From contig QZCP01000334.1 in the NCBI GenBank assembly GCA_003956705.1, positions 1-64,000 of the forward strand: 64,000 nt of DNA, in the 5' to 3' direction. A model generated the notes under the pieces. That model saw only the letters and a list, made by a program, of their open reading frames with translations. It did no database searches and was not told where the DNA came from. Positions 50,590 to 62,398 of the stretch are shown here, piece by piece. This DNA is from Brevipalpus yothersi. Its lineage: Eukaryota; Arthropoda; Arachnida; Trombidiformes; Tenuipalpidae. The first letter of the stretch is position 1; the number at the start of each line of letters is the position of its first letter. A program made the translations under genes and the position numbers.

Positions 50590-51499
50590 TTATAATTCTA
50601 TTCGATCGTTTTTGGTATCAGTTCTATTAGGACTCACAACTTTCTCACTAGCAGTTACCGGTGGAACATTGTTCTCCTTAGATACTTTTCCATCTTCTTC
50701 CAGCATATCATGTGCATCTGCCATTGTTTTCAAAATATCGTTTATCTGTTCCCGAGCATTTTCCGCATCAACATCAATCTCTTTCAACGATTGTATGGCA
50801 GAGAATCCAATATCATTAACTTTGGTCATAGTTTCACGGAATGTTGAATACTTTTTCAATGCTTGATCTAAACTATCCAAAAGATGATCTTTCATCTCTT
50901 TATCTGATACATCCTTATAATCGATCACCATATCATCATCACCCATAATTTCGGATGCTTCTTTCAATTTATCTTGGAGAGGTTTGGAAATGTTCATCAA
51001 TTCTTGCTTGGCTGTTGGTGAATGTAGATTGACTTTACGAATAGCATCACGTGCTTTAGGTGCCATTTGCATGTATTCATCGAATATTCGAAATATTTTG
51101 GGTGAATCTTGTATCAATGGTTCCAAATCGCTGATCATATGATCTCTCAGCTCACCAGCACTCATATTATTAGGTCCAACGTATGGATCATCATAAAGAT
51201 AATTGCCTTGATCTGTGGTTGAATTCATCATTTGATCAGCGAATAATGCTTGGAAAACTTGAAAAAGTGGAGGAAAATGATAATAATTCAATTGATAAAT
51301 GCTCAAGTTTCCAAAAATTTCTTCATTGATACCTACTATCATCAGAATTATCGTCTGAATATACTGTTAAGATGATGTGTTCACGGAAAAGATAGGGAGA
51401 AGATTAATCAGTCTTATTAGAATGCTAATTGATTGTGTTTGAACTTTAAATACCTGAAAAGGTTGCAAAAGTTAGCAAAACTATTGACACTGAAAACAT
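50590..51499 (-). CDS. Small secreted, cysteine-free helical protein with a two-fold 55-residue repeat, unrecognised family
   Basis: Minus-strand join 51499-51454 and 51257-50590, 237 residues. The first exon is 15 codons plus one base. The intron (51453-51258) has donor CAG|GTATTT and a strong acceptor, CCTCCACTTTTTCAAG. The join completes a signal peptide (MFSVSIVLLTF ... FQALFA) with likely cleavage before DQMMN. The mature part has no Cys or Trp, is acidic and helix-prone, and contains two collinear 55-residue repeats (residues 51-105, starting ELRDHM, and 136-190, starting EMKDHL), followed by a polar tail. Glycosylation-type sites NST, NMS, NIS and NRT. The frame is also open back to an ATG at 51342, which would be an intron-retained reading without a signal peptide and is less likely. 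I recognise no family. It is convergent with protease copy 2 and duplicated with it. Confidence 0.85.
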
Positions 51500-52036
51500 A
51501 ATCAAAAAATTGTAATAATCAATAATCAATATCAAGACAATGAGCTCATGTAAGTTTAAGAAATTGGAATTGAAATTTATTCACTCTTACTAACAATGAT
51601 GATGAATGACTATCTGTGTGATTAATCTATATATTCATGATACACGTCATTATTTTTATTGCTTTCTTTTTTTCTCTTCCATCGATTACATCAACTCTGT
51701 GTATATGCTTACCTATGGACATCTATTGTCTTCTGACCCGCTTTAATCATGCTCACCACGTTCCTTACATCATCATTATCAAGCTCAACTCACTGGCTAA
51801 TCAACATTCTTTCCATCAGAAAGTTAATAATCGATCAGATTTTTGTTCTTGTTTTTTTTTGAAAGTGAAGAAAAAGAAATCGGTACAATTTTTTGTATCT
51901 CCAATTATTATTAGTTTCCTTATCTTATCAGCACTACATCCCAGGTGATGTTGACCAGATTCAAAAAGTGAACATTTGGTCTAAATGATAACATATCAGA
52001 ACAGAAGAGAGAGCTCATATCGAGGCCAATTTTTTA

Positions 52037-52112
52037 AAGAGAAGAGAGAGAAGAGAGAGAAGAGAGAGAAGAGAGAGAAGAGAAAGAGAGAGAAGAGAGA
52101 GAAGAGAGAGAG
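52037..52112. repeat. Purine minisatellite, unit AAGAGAGAG (9 bp)
   Basis: About seven to eight copies of a 9-base unit with one variant copy. It differs from the plain dinucleotide tracts elsewhere in having a fixed AA every nine bases. It lies about 400 bp upstream of the start codon at 52511. Confidence 0.85.
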
Positions 52113-52114
52113 AC

Positions 52115-52171
52115 TCACTCACGAGTGAGCAGCTTGTTTTGGGAAGTCTCTCTCTTTTGCCAAGTGAGCAG
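52115..52171. promoter_or_regulatory. Palindrome and repeated AGTGAGCAG element upstream of the Pro/His-rich gene
   Basis: CTCACT-CACG-AGTGAG is a 6-bp inverted repeat with a 4-base loop. The right arm extends to AGTGAGCAG, which recurs 39 bases downstream in the same orientation. Function unknown. A regulatory role is only suggested by position. Confidence 0.25.
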
Positions 52172-52510
52172 ACTTTAACCGAAAGCATTTCACTTGTGCA
52201 TCATCTTTCGGTTGTGTGTTTCTGTATTTTGAAAAACTTTTTTCTTTCCAACGTTTTCGATATCTTTTCGACTTTCATATCTTGAAATATAGCTCATTTC
52301 AGATATTCGATTCATGTGGATTATTTCATTGTATGTGCCTATGTGTGTGTATTCAATCTGAGTGATTTTTGATAACAAAATACGTGCACAGTTTGTGATG
52401 GATATTATACGCTAAAGTTTGTCTTGTATTGATGGAAAGAAAAAGTAACCAGTAACATTTTTCTACTATTGATATCAACACTGATTAGATTTGATCACAA
52501 CGAAACTTGA

Positions 52511-53824
52511 ATGAAAATGTCTATGTACTGTACACTACCTCGCAGTTCATCATTACAATCAAATCAATTGACTACTGGTGTACATTATAGAAAAAATGTT
52601 CGAAACATTTTGCCGCCACTGCCGCCATTGCCACCTCCACCGCCGGCAATAAGTCCCATTAGTAATACTAACGAATCCATATCACCACTGCCACCGCCAC
52701 CTCCACCGCCAAACATGTGTGATGATCCACGGTGTGATGGACAGTGTTCAATATCATCTACTAATCACAACAACACTTTGACCAATTCAACAAATCATTT
52801 ACACAGCGCCAATCAGCAACAACCAGTAACAACATCAACAACATCTACACCAATGTCCAACTGTGGTAATAGTAATCAAGCTAATAATCAACCAACTTAT
52901 ACTGATACCATGAATTCAATGTCCACGCCGATGGGTGAATGTCAACCACCCCATCATAATCAAAAAATATACTATGCTGTGGACAGTTATGATGATTTGA
53001 AAGCTATCCGGCGAATATCGGTTACCAATTTGATTGAAGATCCATCAAATGTGAATCCAAATTTTTATGGTGATGATGATTCAGCGTACGATTCAACTAG
53101 CAATGAATCTCTTCGCTTAACAGCGAAAGATGTTCGCAAATATAAGAGTTCATCATCAAGTAAATACTTTACACTGCCTACACGACTGGGTCGTCGTATG
53201 AAGAAACTTAATTTTGCTGATCCTACCATGGCCAGTGGCCACCAGCAGCAGCATTCTATCATGGCCAGTGGTCAGCAACACCATTCTACCATGGCCAGTG
53301 GTCAACATCACCACCACCACCACCAACATCAACATCATCACCATACTCCACCATCATCATCATTGGTCAATCTAAAGCATTCACCAACAACGCCTTCATC
53401 ATCATCAGATGTGACCTCAATATCTCCTGATAGTATGATCTCTTCGTCCTCGGACACTTATGGTACTTATTGTCCATTGTCATCTGTGTCAAGTGACACT
53501 GGACACTCGTTTCCACTACCACCGCCACCACCACCAATGATCCCAACACTGCCTTCCCGCCATCATCACCAAAACCACCAGCAACAACAACAACAACAAT
53601 CCAATCATGTCCACCATCGTCATCAGCATCCCAATTGCGATGAAGGAGGTACAAGTGTCCAGCACACAAATTCTGATCCCAATGATGGACATTATCATTG
53701 CTGTTGTCGACTTGGTTGCCACTTGAGTGGTGAAAGTAATAATTATGGTATGCAAGCGAAAATGCATTGTTGCCAAAATACACTGGAAACATTATGGGAA
53801 GAGCCTAATCAGGTTAATCATGAG
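52511..53824 (+). CDS. First coding exon of an unrecognised Pro/His/Gln/Ser-rich protein (gene continues to the right)
   Basis: An in-frame TGA directly precedes the ATG at 52511. 438 codons then run to a strong donor, GAG|GTATGT, in phase 0. Reading through would give only about 50 more residues of poor quality to a stop at 53978-53980, so splicing is more likely. Visible parts: YCTLPR near the start; two proline runs (about residues 35-45 and 60-67); a Cys cluster CDDPRCDGQC; an apparently structured island YYAVDSYDDLKAIRRISVT; a basic segment KYFTLPTRLGRRMKK; three imperfect MASG(H/Q)Q-type repeats (about residues 238-265); a His/Gln tract; a Ser-rich stretch; and a second Cys/His cluster (HYHCCCRLGC). 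Such features suit a cytoplasmic scaffold or signalling protein. The codon style matches the Rho-GEF tail. I do not recognise the family. Confidence 0.8.
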
Positions 53825-54256
53825 GTATGTGTTGAACCGTTTCTTTTTCTGTTGTCCCAAATCCTAATCCCAGATATTGAACCCAACTTGGTAATTTCAA
53901 ATCTTGAACCCCAACTCATACCCAAATCTATGGGTACTTCAAACCCAGCTTATTTCAAATCCATGGATACTTGTGTGTAAAGTTTGTCAGACAAACCTTG
54001 TCTCATGTGTGAGGATTCTCGACTCAAAGAGGATTCTCTTTCGAGGTTGACAGAGATATGACATGATGATATGTGTGTATATATATGTTTGGAATGGAGA
54101 AAGAATGGAAAAATAATATATTCTACTCAACACATGACATGATCTTTTTTTGGATTGTTTTAAGGTTTTACCTTTCTTTCTTTCTTTCTCTTTCCTTGTT
54201 TAAGGCTCACCTTACAATTAATCGAATCGAAACAATAGCTTTTTTTAACCACTTAT

Positions 54257-54259
<3 letters not shown>

Positions 54260-54304
<45 letters not shown>
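54260..54304. repeat. (GA)n microsatellite, about 45 bp
   Basis: Pure GA repeat. Confidence 0.94.
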
Positions 54305-54311
<7 letters not shown>

Positions 54312-56897
54312 AGACCATCAAGATGGTAATGATGATATATGTGTGCTAATGCAATTAGCATTACATTTGTTCACTTGCGTTTCCGTCATTTGTTGATGCT
54401 CTTTCTCTCTCTTCTCTCTTTTTTATTAAAGTTCACACTCCAGATCATTTTGATAGAGAGAAAAAGAAAGAAAACACAATGTGTACGGTAGCAGATCAAG
54501 TTGATGTTCCCCTTATTCGAATACCACTTGGTGTCCATCCATTTTACCATCTCGATTGCTCTCTCCCTCTCTTCCATCTTCATCTTTCCATTATGATTAC
54601 ATTGACTTCTCTTACACACACACACACACAAACACATTCACTTGATACACTTTTACCTGATCAAATTGCTCTTTCTTCCCTCTATCTGATTCCACTTGTT
54701 CATTGGCTCGCATGGATTGACTTCTAGATCATGCCTCATCACTTTTAGCCCTCAGGCTCCGTTTAGCCCGTTTCCAGGCTGTGTTTCTTGCCTCTTTCTC
54801 TCTCTCTCTCTCTTTCTTCATCTCCTTTTTCCTGGATACTTTCTCTTCATCCCTCTTCACTTGATGCCTTCTAGACACTCTCTCATCAATTTTTGTTGCT
54901 TCAAGAATGCATTTAGTTTCGCCTTTGATTATCTCTCTCTCGATTGCTTTCCATCATCATCATTAATGGGAGGAGGAAGAAGAGGGAAAGAAGATGGAGA
55001 AAAGATGTGAGACATTGAAGGAAAGTTGAGAAAAAATTTTCAATTCCACTTTCAGAAAGGAATTTGATCAGCTTAAAAATTATGTGTGTGTATGATCAGA
55101 GAGAGAAGAAAATAAAACAGATCACATCTTAAGAAGCTCTTCTTAAGATGATCAGATGCTATATGATACATTTTTTGGCACCAATTTTTTATCCTCTAAA
55201 ATATTGATAAAATGTTTTTCCTGATGATGTTTCTCTCTCTTCCTTTATCATCTTCTTCGCTTTTTTCTCTCTACTTGATATTTGCTCAAAATTTTCTTAT
55301 TTATTTCCACATCACACTCTCAAGAGGTGTACAGGGCACACAGTATACAATCAAATTTTGGTGCCTTCAATGTTTATGTCAACCCGGTGTGAAGTTTGCC
55401 CCAGGATTCATCAAGGGGTGTTATTATTATTATCATTACTCTCTTACTCTCTCTTCCCTTTTTCCTGGGCCTTAACTGAGAAGCCCAAAAATTCATTATG
55501 CTTCACCACCCATTCCAACCATTCTCAACCCACTTCACTTCTTCTCCTAGGTGAATGTGTGTTTGTGTGTGACTATGTATACATATACACACACATAAAA
55601 TCAGTAAATGTTTATGTTCACCGGAAAACTTTTCTCTCTCTTCTTTCTCTTCTCTCTATCTGAACATCCATCTTTGAACTTTTATCTTACTTTTTCTCTC
55701 TTCTGACAAAACTTCTTGAAGCTTCTCTCTTTTGTTAGCTGTATGCTGATGAGAGAATGTTGAATGATAATAATAATATTCACTTAGGTCAAAATAGTAA
55801 TCGTATCTATCAAAACAATCAACCTTTTTTCCAACTTATCGTCCAGGGTTCAACATGTACCATGCACACGATTATATTTATATCTGCATCTTCGGAAAAT
55901 CTAATGTCCTGTATTCCATAAACAAGCGGCATTCATTTGTATGTCACCTCTCTTATTCTATTCCATTGTTTATTATCGATTCTTGTTGGGTTTACATGTA
56001 TTTCAACCTCTTACTTTGCTCTGCGTTCTCAAAGTATGGGGACACACAAAATTTTGGAGAAAAGATTCCGAAAACAGTTTTGCTTCTCTCTTAGTGTTAG
56101 TCTTGTACGCTTTTCCCAAAAATGAGCCGACATGGTAATCAGTCATTCTCATAAACAGTTTTCGCACTGTTTTGCTGGTCCACTTTACAGACCAATGATT
56201 TTGGCGAGCCCTTCTTTCTCTTTCAGTCTTCCTCTACTGGGCTGTGTGGGTCTGTACTGCTCATTATAAGGCAATACAGTGACCTGACCTTTACCGCCTC
56301 CCCTTCTCCTCCCCTCCACCCCCATCAATAGGTCATTTCGTGGGCTTTTTGAAAGGGAATGTGAATGTGTGTGTATTGTTTTTCTGTATTCGCTTGCCAA
56401 AATATGTGTGTGTCCCATTTGACTGTATCACCAACATCACCACCAACAACAACAAGTGGTTAGTCTATCCCTACAAGCCAACTTTTTAACACATACAAAA
56501 AGAAATTAGTTTTGTCCTCTTTCCCATATTTAAACTTGCATACTTTGTTGGTTGTCCTTCTTTTTCATCCCTTCTACTACTATTTGATGGGGAAGAGATG
56601 GATAGATTGATGGTGATGATAATGTAATGCTTTTTTCTCTTTTGTCTTGCATTTTACTTACTTAATTGAACAATACTGATTATGATCACATATTAGATGT
56701 TTGTATATGTTGGTAAGCAAAGAGTGGTAACCCATAAGCCTTTACCATTAATTGATCTTTTCCCAAGATTGTCGATTATATTGAATGTCTCATATCGGTA
56801 AATTAACTTTACTTCTCTCTGCCTCCTCCTGAGTCCTGAGTATTTGATCTTAGTCCGATAATGTGTGTGTGTGTGCCTCATCCTCTTGGGTACATAC

Positions 56898-56953
56898 CTT
56901 GATGATGAATTCCGTTTGTACTCATTTATGAGCCGTTCAATGTAACCTGTCAT
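56898..56953 (-). CDS. Candidate minus-strand first coding exon
   Basis: Minus-strand ATG at 56953 opens MTGYIERLINEYKRNSSS plus two bases, ending in the strong donor AAG|GTATGT. Short, with no partner exon identified, so it may be chance. Confidence 0.17.
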
Positions 56954-56966
56954 CACCCTATCAGTA

Positions 56967-56997
<31 letters not shown>

Positions 56998-57819
56998 ATG
57001 TATGAGAAAGAGCATTATTAATACTTCCCACAATCAGGGTTATTAGTATGGACACTCATAAAATTGTATGGTATACCAGCAACGTATACACACATATATA
57101 CATGTACATATTCATCGATATATAAAATATATTGTATATATGATAACGGTTTATGTGCACATACACACACACATGCACATATATATCTCATCTCGTCATC
57201 ATGATCACTTCCCATAGAAACCGTCTTATATATATATATGAACACGATGATTTCTTTCCAGTTATCAATGGACAAGTATTCATAAATTATTATATTACCG
57301 CTTTATCCAAGTCATCTTATTGACACTTGATTGTGGGTTTGATAAATATGCATCCATATTTTCTCTTCCTTCCCAGCATCATATCATATAATATATACTT
57401 ATATTGAACATCAAATCACCCACACATTTTATGACCCCAATGTCCATATGTGCCTGTGTGTATGTTCAATTTTATTACTTTCTTTTTCTTCAATGAAGTT
57501 TCTATCTTGCCAGCTTGTATGAAAGATGAGGATGAAAGTAAAGATGAGAATGATGTGGTAGTAGTAGTGGTTGTGTAGTTTGTTTCCTATCCAATTTTGA
57601 ATGATACCAGGAAAAAAAAGTTGGTGCCAATGAGTAGGGAATAGAAGATTGAATAACGGTATTACTTGTTGGTATGATGCTCAAGTTTCAGCTTCTTCCT
57701 TATCGTCTTGCAATAATTTCTTACATCCATCTTTTTTCCCACCGATACTAACACAGCATCATTTGTACCGTTCCAATAGAGATCATTCCACTTGATTATC
57801 TTCTGTTTCCAATCACACG

Positions 57820-57851
<32 letters not shown>

Positions 57852-60800
57852 TCTCTTTGTTTTTCCCACTCATTTATTCAACTTTCTATCTCATGCTTTT
57901 CATCTGGATTGCATCCAATTTTCACCATCCTCAACGGTTCCGGACATGATTGTCATCTACAAATTCAATATCTCGATTTCCATTGCTTCAAGTTGACTAG
58001 AAAATTATTATTACCCATAGAGCATATACATATACACATACGCATAGTGATACTCATGATGTAAATGTATGTCCTTCACGCTCTTATCGTTCTCTCATGA
58101 GAATGCCAATCCACTATCCCACCATATTTGCATGATTCAATTAGCGATAATCGCAATCCCGAAAATCAATTTACATCTTGTACAATTGTGTGCACCAGTG
58201 CAGTTGTTGTTACACCAATTGAAATCAACTCTATTTCTCTCATATTTACTCTCTCCATCCATATCATATGTTGGGTAAAGAATATTCCAATTGACTTTAG
58301 CAAAGAGTTGTTAAAACCATCATGAATTGAGAACCCAAGCTCTCACACCAGAAGAGAGAAAGAGAGACTCTCTCCTTTCCCAGAATATCTCTGGTTATTC
58401 TCTGAACCCAGGAAAAGAGAGAGAGAGAGAGGAAGCTATATTTGAATGCAAAATGTTTCCAAATTTTGCTTGCTTGGCAAACTGGGAGAGAGAGAGAGAC
58501 TGTTACATCTTCCTGCTTCTCTCTCTCTCTCTCTCTCTCTCTCTTTAAAGCTCTTATATCATTTTCTTTTTTTCCTTAATTTTTAACTACTTACACAAAC
58601 CTGCTTACGGTCCAATGAGATGGTGTACTTTTTCCAGACAGTTTTCGCTAATGGAAACAATTTTTCGGGCTCAAGATTGTAGAAGTTTTTGTTTCACCCT
58701 GAACGAGAGAAGATCACTTTACATGATATACGTGTACATGGTATACACACATACACACATATTGAATGGCTGATGGAAGTATTAGTTATCAAAAATCATT
58801 TTCATTTATCTAATCATCATCGCCCAATACCATATACTGTGTGTATGACCCATTGCCTAATCATAATTATCTGGTCATAATTGATGACCGAGATGTATAT
58901 CTCTTTTTCTCTCTCTCTCTCTCTTTCTCTTCTGGAATCCATTTTATCCAACTGTATTCATCACTCACTCATTACTGTGTGTGGGTGAAAGTAGCCACAA
59001 GATATTCATTTCATCATAACTAATGACCAACGATGAAGCATGAAGAACAAAAATTAATACATCTAACTAAGGGCATATAACAAGATTGATGAAAAATGAA
59101 ACTATCAGTGACTTGGCTAACCTGAACCAAACTTTATTTTATCTCTTCTTCTTATACTAAGTTTCAACACTCTTTTGCTTATATACTCTATTCGGCCAAG
59201 GACATAACCTCTGAATTAAAGCATTTATATGTATGTATGTGTTCAAAGTGTATGTGAGTATACATGTATATGACTTCCATACCTCGCATAGGAATGGACT
59301 CATTTTCATCTTCCTTCCGAGTTTTATGTGTGTGTGAGGTTTCTCTTCCCAATCTTTTTCAACCTTTCAAAGCCTGCTGCTTTTATTTCACTTATATTTC
59401 GGTAACTTTCCCACCGTTTATATCCACCACCCACTGTCAATCTATCCTCGCAAATTTACCTCCTCCTCCACCTCGGGCAGGGTTCACTGTGAGTGTATAC
59501 ATGTGCATATACGTGTGTGTGTCTGTATACGTCTACACGTCGACATTACCATCATCAATGCATTATGGACCTGAAGACAGCCCAGAATGGATGAACAAAA
59601 TTTCTATCTCTCTCTCTCTCTTTCCATGGTCAGGTACACGCACCGGGCCGCTGGAGCATCAACTAGCCTTTTTAATGTTTAACTCATGTATAATATTCAT
59701 AATCGATTTTCTTCCGCCAAAAAAAGTATGCTTATTGGAAGAGAGAGAGAGAGAAAGCTTACCATGTATACACATTGAGCCCAGGTCCTGAACACGATTC
59801 AAGCAGAATTCATCGATTGCACTTTTATTCTTCTCTCTCTGTCTCGACGGGAATCCATCTATTGAAAGCTTTTGTATTGTTTCATTCACTTTATTTATCT
59901 TTCCTTGGGTAAAGCTTTTTGTTATCATTTTCACTGTCTTTTTCTTTCTCTCCCAGCATCCACATCATTTTCTCAAATCTCATTCTCGCACTTTTCATCC
60001 TCGATTTATTTTGATCCACTCATAGGCGGAAGATGATGCTCTCTTGGTGAGCATCTCTCTTGATTCTTTTTCTCATCTTTTTCCTTTCGTCAATCCTTGA
60101 TACACAAAAATTCTTACCAGCCATCATGTTTGATTTCTTTTTCTTCTTCTCTACTGATCTCATCTTGGGTTTCTTTTTTCATCTTTCACAAACAAACATG
60201 ATCTCAAGCCTGATTGAATGAGCACAGATGATGAATGATGTCCATCGTGTGGAGAGAGAGAAAGAGAGAAAAAGTCTTGAAATAATAGTCGAATGAATCT
60301 GACATCCAAAACTATCAAATCACACACACAACTGCCGAAAAGTTATTGGGTGAAAGTTTCAATCTATCTCATTCGGATGTTGAACCTTTTCTTATTCTCA
60401 CACACATATCACACACTTTCAATAAGCTTATATATGATTTCAATCATCATCAGTTTTGGCTATTTTCTTTTCACTTCCGTGTAAATCATACAATTTTTCT
60501 CTCTATCTGCTTCTTTTTGCTCTCCAAAAAAAACTTGACCATTCCTCATGGAAAGGATTTAGAAAATCTTGCCCAAAAATACTCTCTCAAACACACACGA
60601 CTGGACATCACAAGGGTAACCTGTCTTGCTAGCAATCAGCATACTCTGAACAGAACACACACTCACACACATGCTTCCTTCTTGACCCCTCTACTCGACA
60701 CATATGATTATTCTTGAACAAAGGGTCAAGCCATGGAGTGACCCGTGAAAAGATACGCTCATATGGTGAGCAACATAAGAAGAAGTTTAAATTTCGGAGA

Positions 60801-61299
60801 GAGAAAAGAATAGACTTTCTTCTTCTTCTTCTTCCATACACACATTTACAACAACAACGGCATCAGGAGCTCAAAATGCTGCAGTAACTGCACCAACAGT
60901 TTCTTATTCTTCATCTTCTTATATACTGTTTACAGCCGTCTTGGGTCCAGAAAGTGGCCTGCCTCGTTTTGGAGGGTATATACATTCGCGTGCCGTGAAT
61001 CGAACAGCTGCTCATGGCCTGAAGCACGAGCACATGCATACATGATGATATGATGATAGTAGTGGAGAAAGGCTCACGCGCGCTGTCTGTCTGTCTTTTC
61101 GAAACTTTTTTTCGGCAGATTCATTTTCGCCTTTCACAATTCATTTTTGGAACCGTATTTGTGGTCTATTGAATTCAACATGATTCGCGTTCCTAGCAGA
61201 AGAATCAACATATTCGAACTTCAGACACACACTCTCTCTCTTTCTCTTCCTTCCCCCCTCAACAGGCAGACTTACTTACAGACCTCTGTGGGCAGGCCA

Positions 61300-61307
61300 T
61301 ATAAAAG
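61300..61307 (+). promoter_or_regulatory. Consensus TATA box in a GC-rich setting
   Basis: TATAAAAG flanked on both sides by GC-rich sequence (GGCCA upstream, TGGCC downstream, a perfect 5-bp inverted repeat around the box). That is the classic core-promoter layout and is unusual in this AT-rich window. An expected start about 30 bases on (near 61330) lies just before an ATG at 61344 that opens 95 codons. Confidence 0.35.
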
Positions 61308-61343
61308 TGGCCCTGAGTATCGTCTTATCTGTGGCTGATAATA

Positions 61344-61631
61344 ATGGAAAGAGAGAGAGAGAGAGAGAGAAAAAGATCCAAGGACTTGTGTTTTGCAGCC
61401 GTACAGAGCAGACAGGTTACCCTGAAGAGAGAGAGAGAGGAAGGAAGGAAGATTGGCCCGAATGTTGTGGCCAGGGCTCAGGCCAATCTGCTTTTTGTGG
61501 CCCGTCAGTCTTGTGGCCACGCGAAGAGAGGATCAAAGGTGAAGAAGAGAGGAGAGGAGAAGAGAGAGAAAAGAAAGAGAAAAGCTTTGACCATGGCCGA
61601 TAGAGAGAGAAGGGATCATTTTGGAGCCTGA
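61344..61631 (+). CDS. Candidate small basic protein downstream of the TATA box
   Basis: 95 codons from the ATG at 61344. It starts in a GA repeat (MERERERERKRSKD), then a GC-rich segment with less repetitive composition (GPNVVARAQANLLFVARQSC), then a Lys/Arg/Glu-rich end (MADRERRDHFGA). The middle is not explained by microsatellites. No homology was recognised and a purine repeat accounts for part of the open frame, so confidence is low. An overlapping frame is also open. Confidence 0.2.
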   Translation: MERERERERKRSKDLCFAAVQSRQVTLKREREEGRKIGPNVVARAQANLLFVARQSCGHAKRGSKVKKRGEEKREKRKRKALTMADRERRDHFGA

Positions 61632-61761
61632 AGGTAATAGTAAAGGAGAAGAACCAATATTTCGGACAGGCTTACAACTTTCACGGGCTCAACTCTCTCT
61701 CTCTCTCTCTCTCAACCTGCTCTATTCTTGATCTCAACCTTTTTTCCTTTGACCGAAAACC

Positions 61762-61765
<4 letters not shown>

Positions 61766-61793
<28 letters not shown>
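61766..61793. repeat. (TG)n microsatellite
   Basis: Pure TG repeat of about 28 bp. Confidence 0.93.
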
Positions 61794-61795
<2 letters not shown>

Positions 61796-62363
61796 AATGT
61801 TTACTGGATGAAAGAAGATTCTTTCTCTCTATCTTTCAATGCTCATTTTATTTCGACTAAAAAAACGTCAGATTGGGCCCTATCAATGTGTGTGTACTCA
61901 TTTTCAATGCATGATAATTATTATGGAGAGTACACATTCAAGCCATAAAAAGAATCACTCTGTAGGATGCAGAATCAGATAAGTGTGGAGCTAATATTTT
62001 TCTTCTTTCTCTCGCTCTCTCTCTCTCTACCTCTCTACCTCTTTCTGAATTGGAATCACCCTTTAATACGTCATAAAGTGTTAATCATTGTCATCATAGG
62101 GATGATCTAAAATGATAACACCCATCTTGAATATTGTTGTTATCTAAATAAGTTTACTGTTGTTGTTGTTGGTTGTTGTCATAAGAAATCCGCAATTGAA
62201 TTGATGATGATAGTGAATATAACTGGGAAACGGAGCAACTTATTGTTGCATGATATTGATGATATATTTATAAATACATATATACATGTATATGATGAAT
62301 ATGACGCTTGGTTGATGGAAAAAAATGAGCTATACATGAAATCTTTTGGGTTGCTGGGTTTTT

Positions 62364-62364
<1 letters not shown>

Positions 62365-62398
<34 letters not shown>

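Larger units (their letters stand above)
51500..52510. other. Divergent intergenic region
   Basis: Lies between the starts of the minus-strand helical-protein gene and the + strand Pro/His-rich gene, so it should hold both promoters. It contains a GAATATATAG sequence on the minus strand near 51630, a purine minisatellite at about 52037-52112, and two copies of AGTGAGCAG (52124-52132 and 52163-52171), the first within a short palindrome. An open frame at 51637-51948 has no support as a gene. Confidence 0.5.

Noticed and set aside
51258..51342. Start of the helical-protein gene at the ATG at 51342
   Set aside because: That reading lacks a signal peptide and runs through a strong acceptor. The two-exon model from 51499 gives a complete signal peptide in phase.
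53065..53792. Minus-strand frames rich in Val, Met and Leu opposite the His/Gln tract
   Set aside because: Shadows of the CAT/CAC/CAA repeats of the plus-strand exon. No independent coding signal.
59264..59791. 175-codon open frame with NLPPPPPRAGF and SMHYGPEDSPEWMNKI
   Set aside because: It mixes TG-repeat and CT-repeat translation with a few plausible segments. No start context, no consistent splice pair and no homology, so it cannot be listed as a gene.
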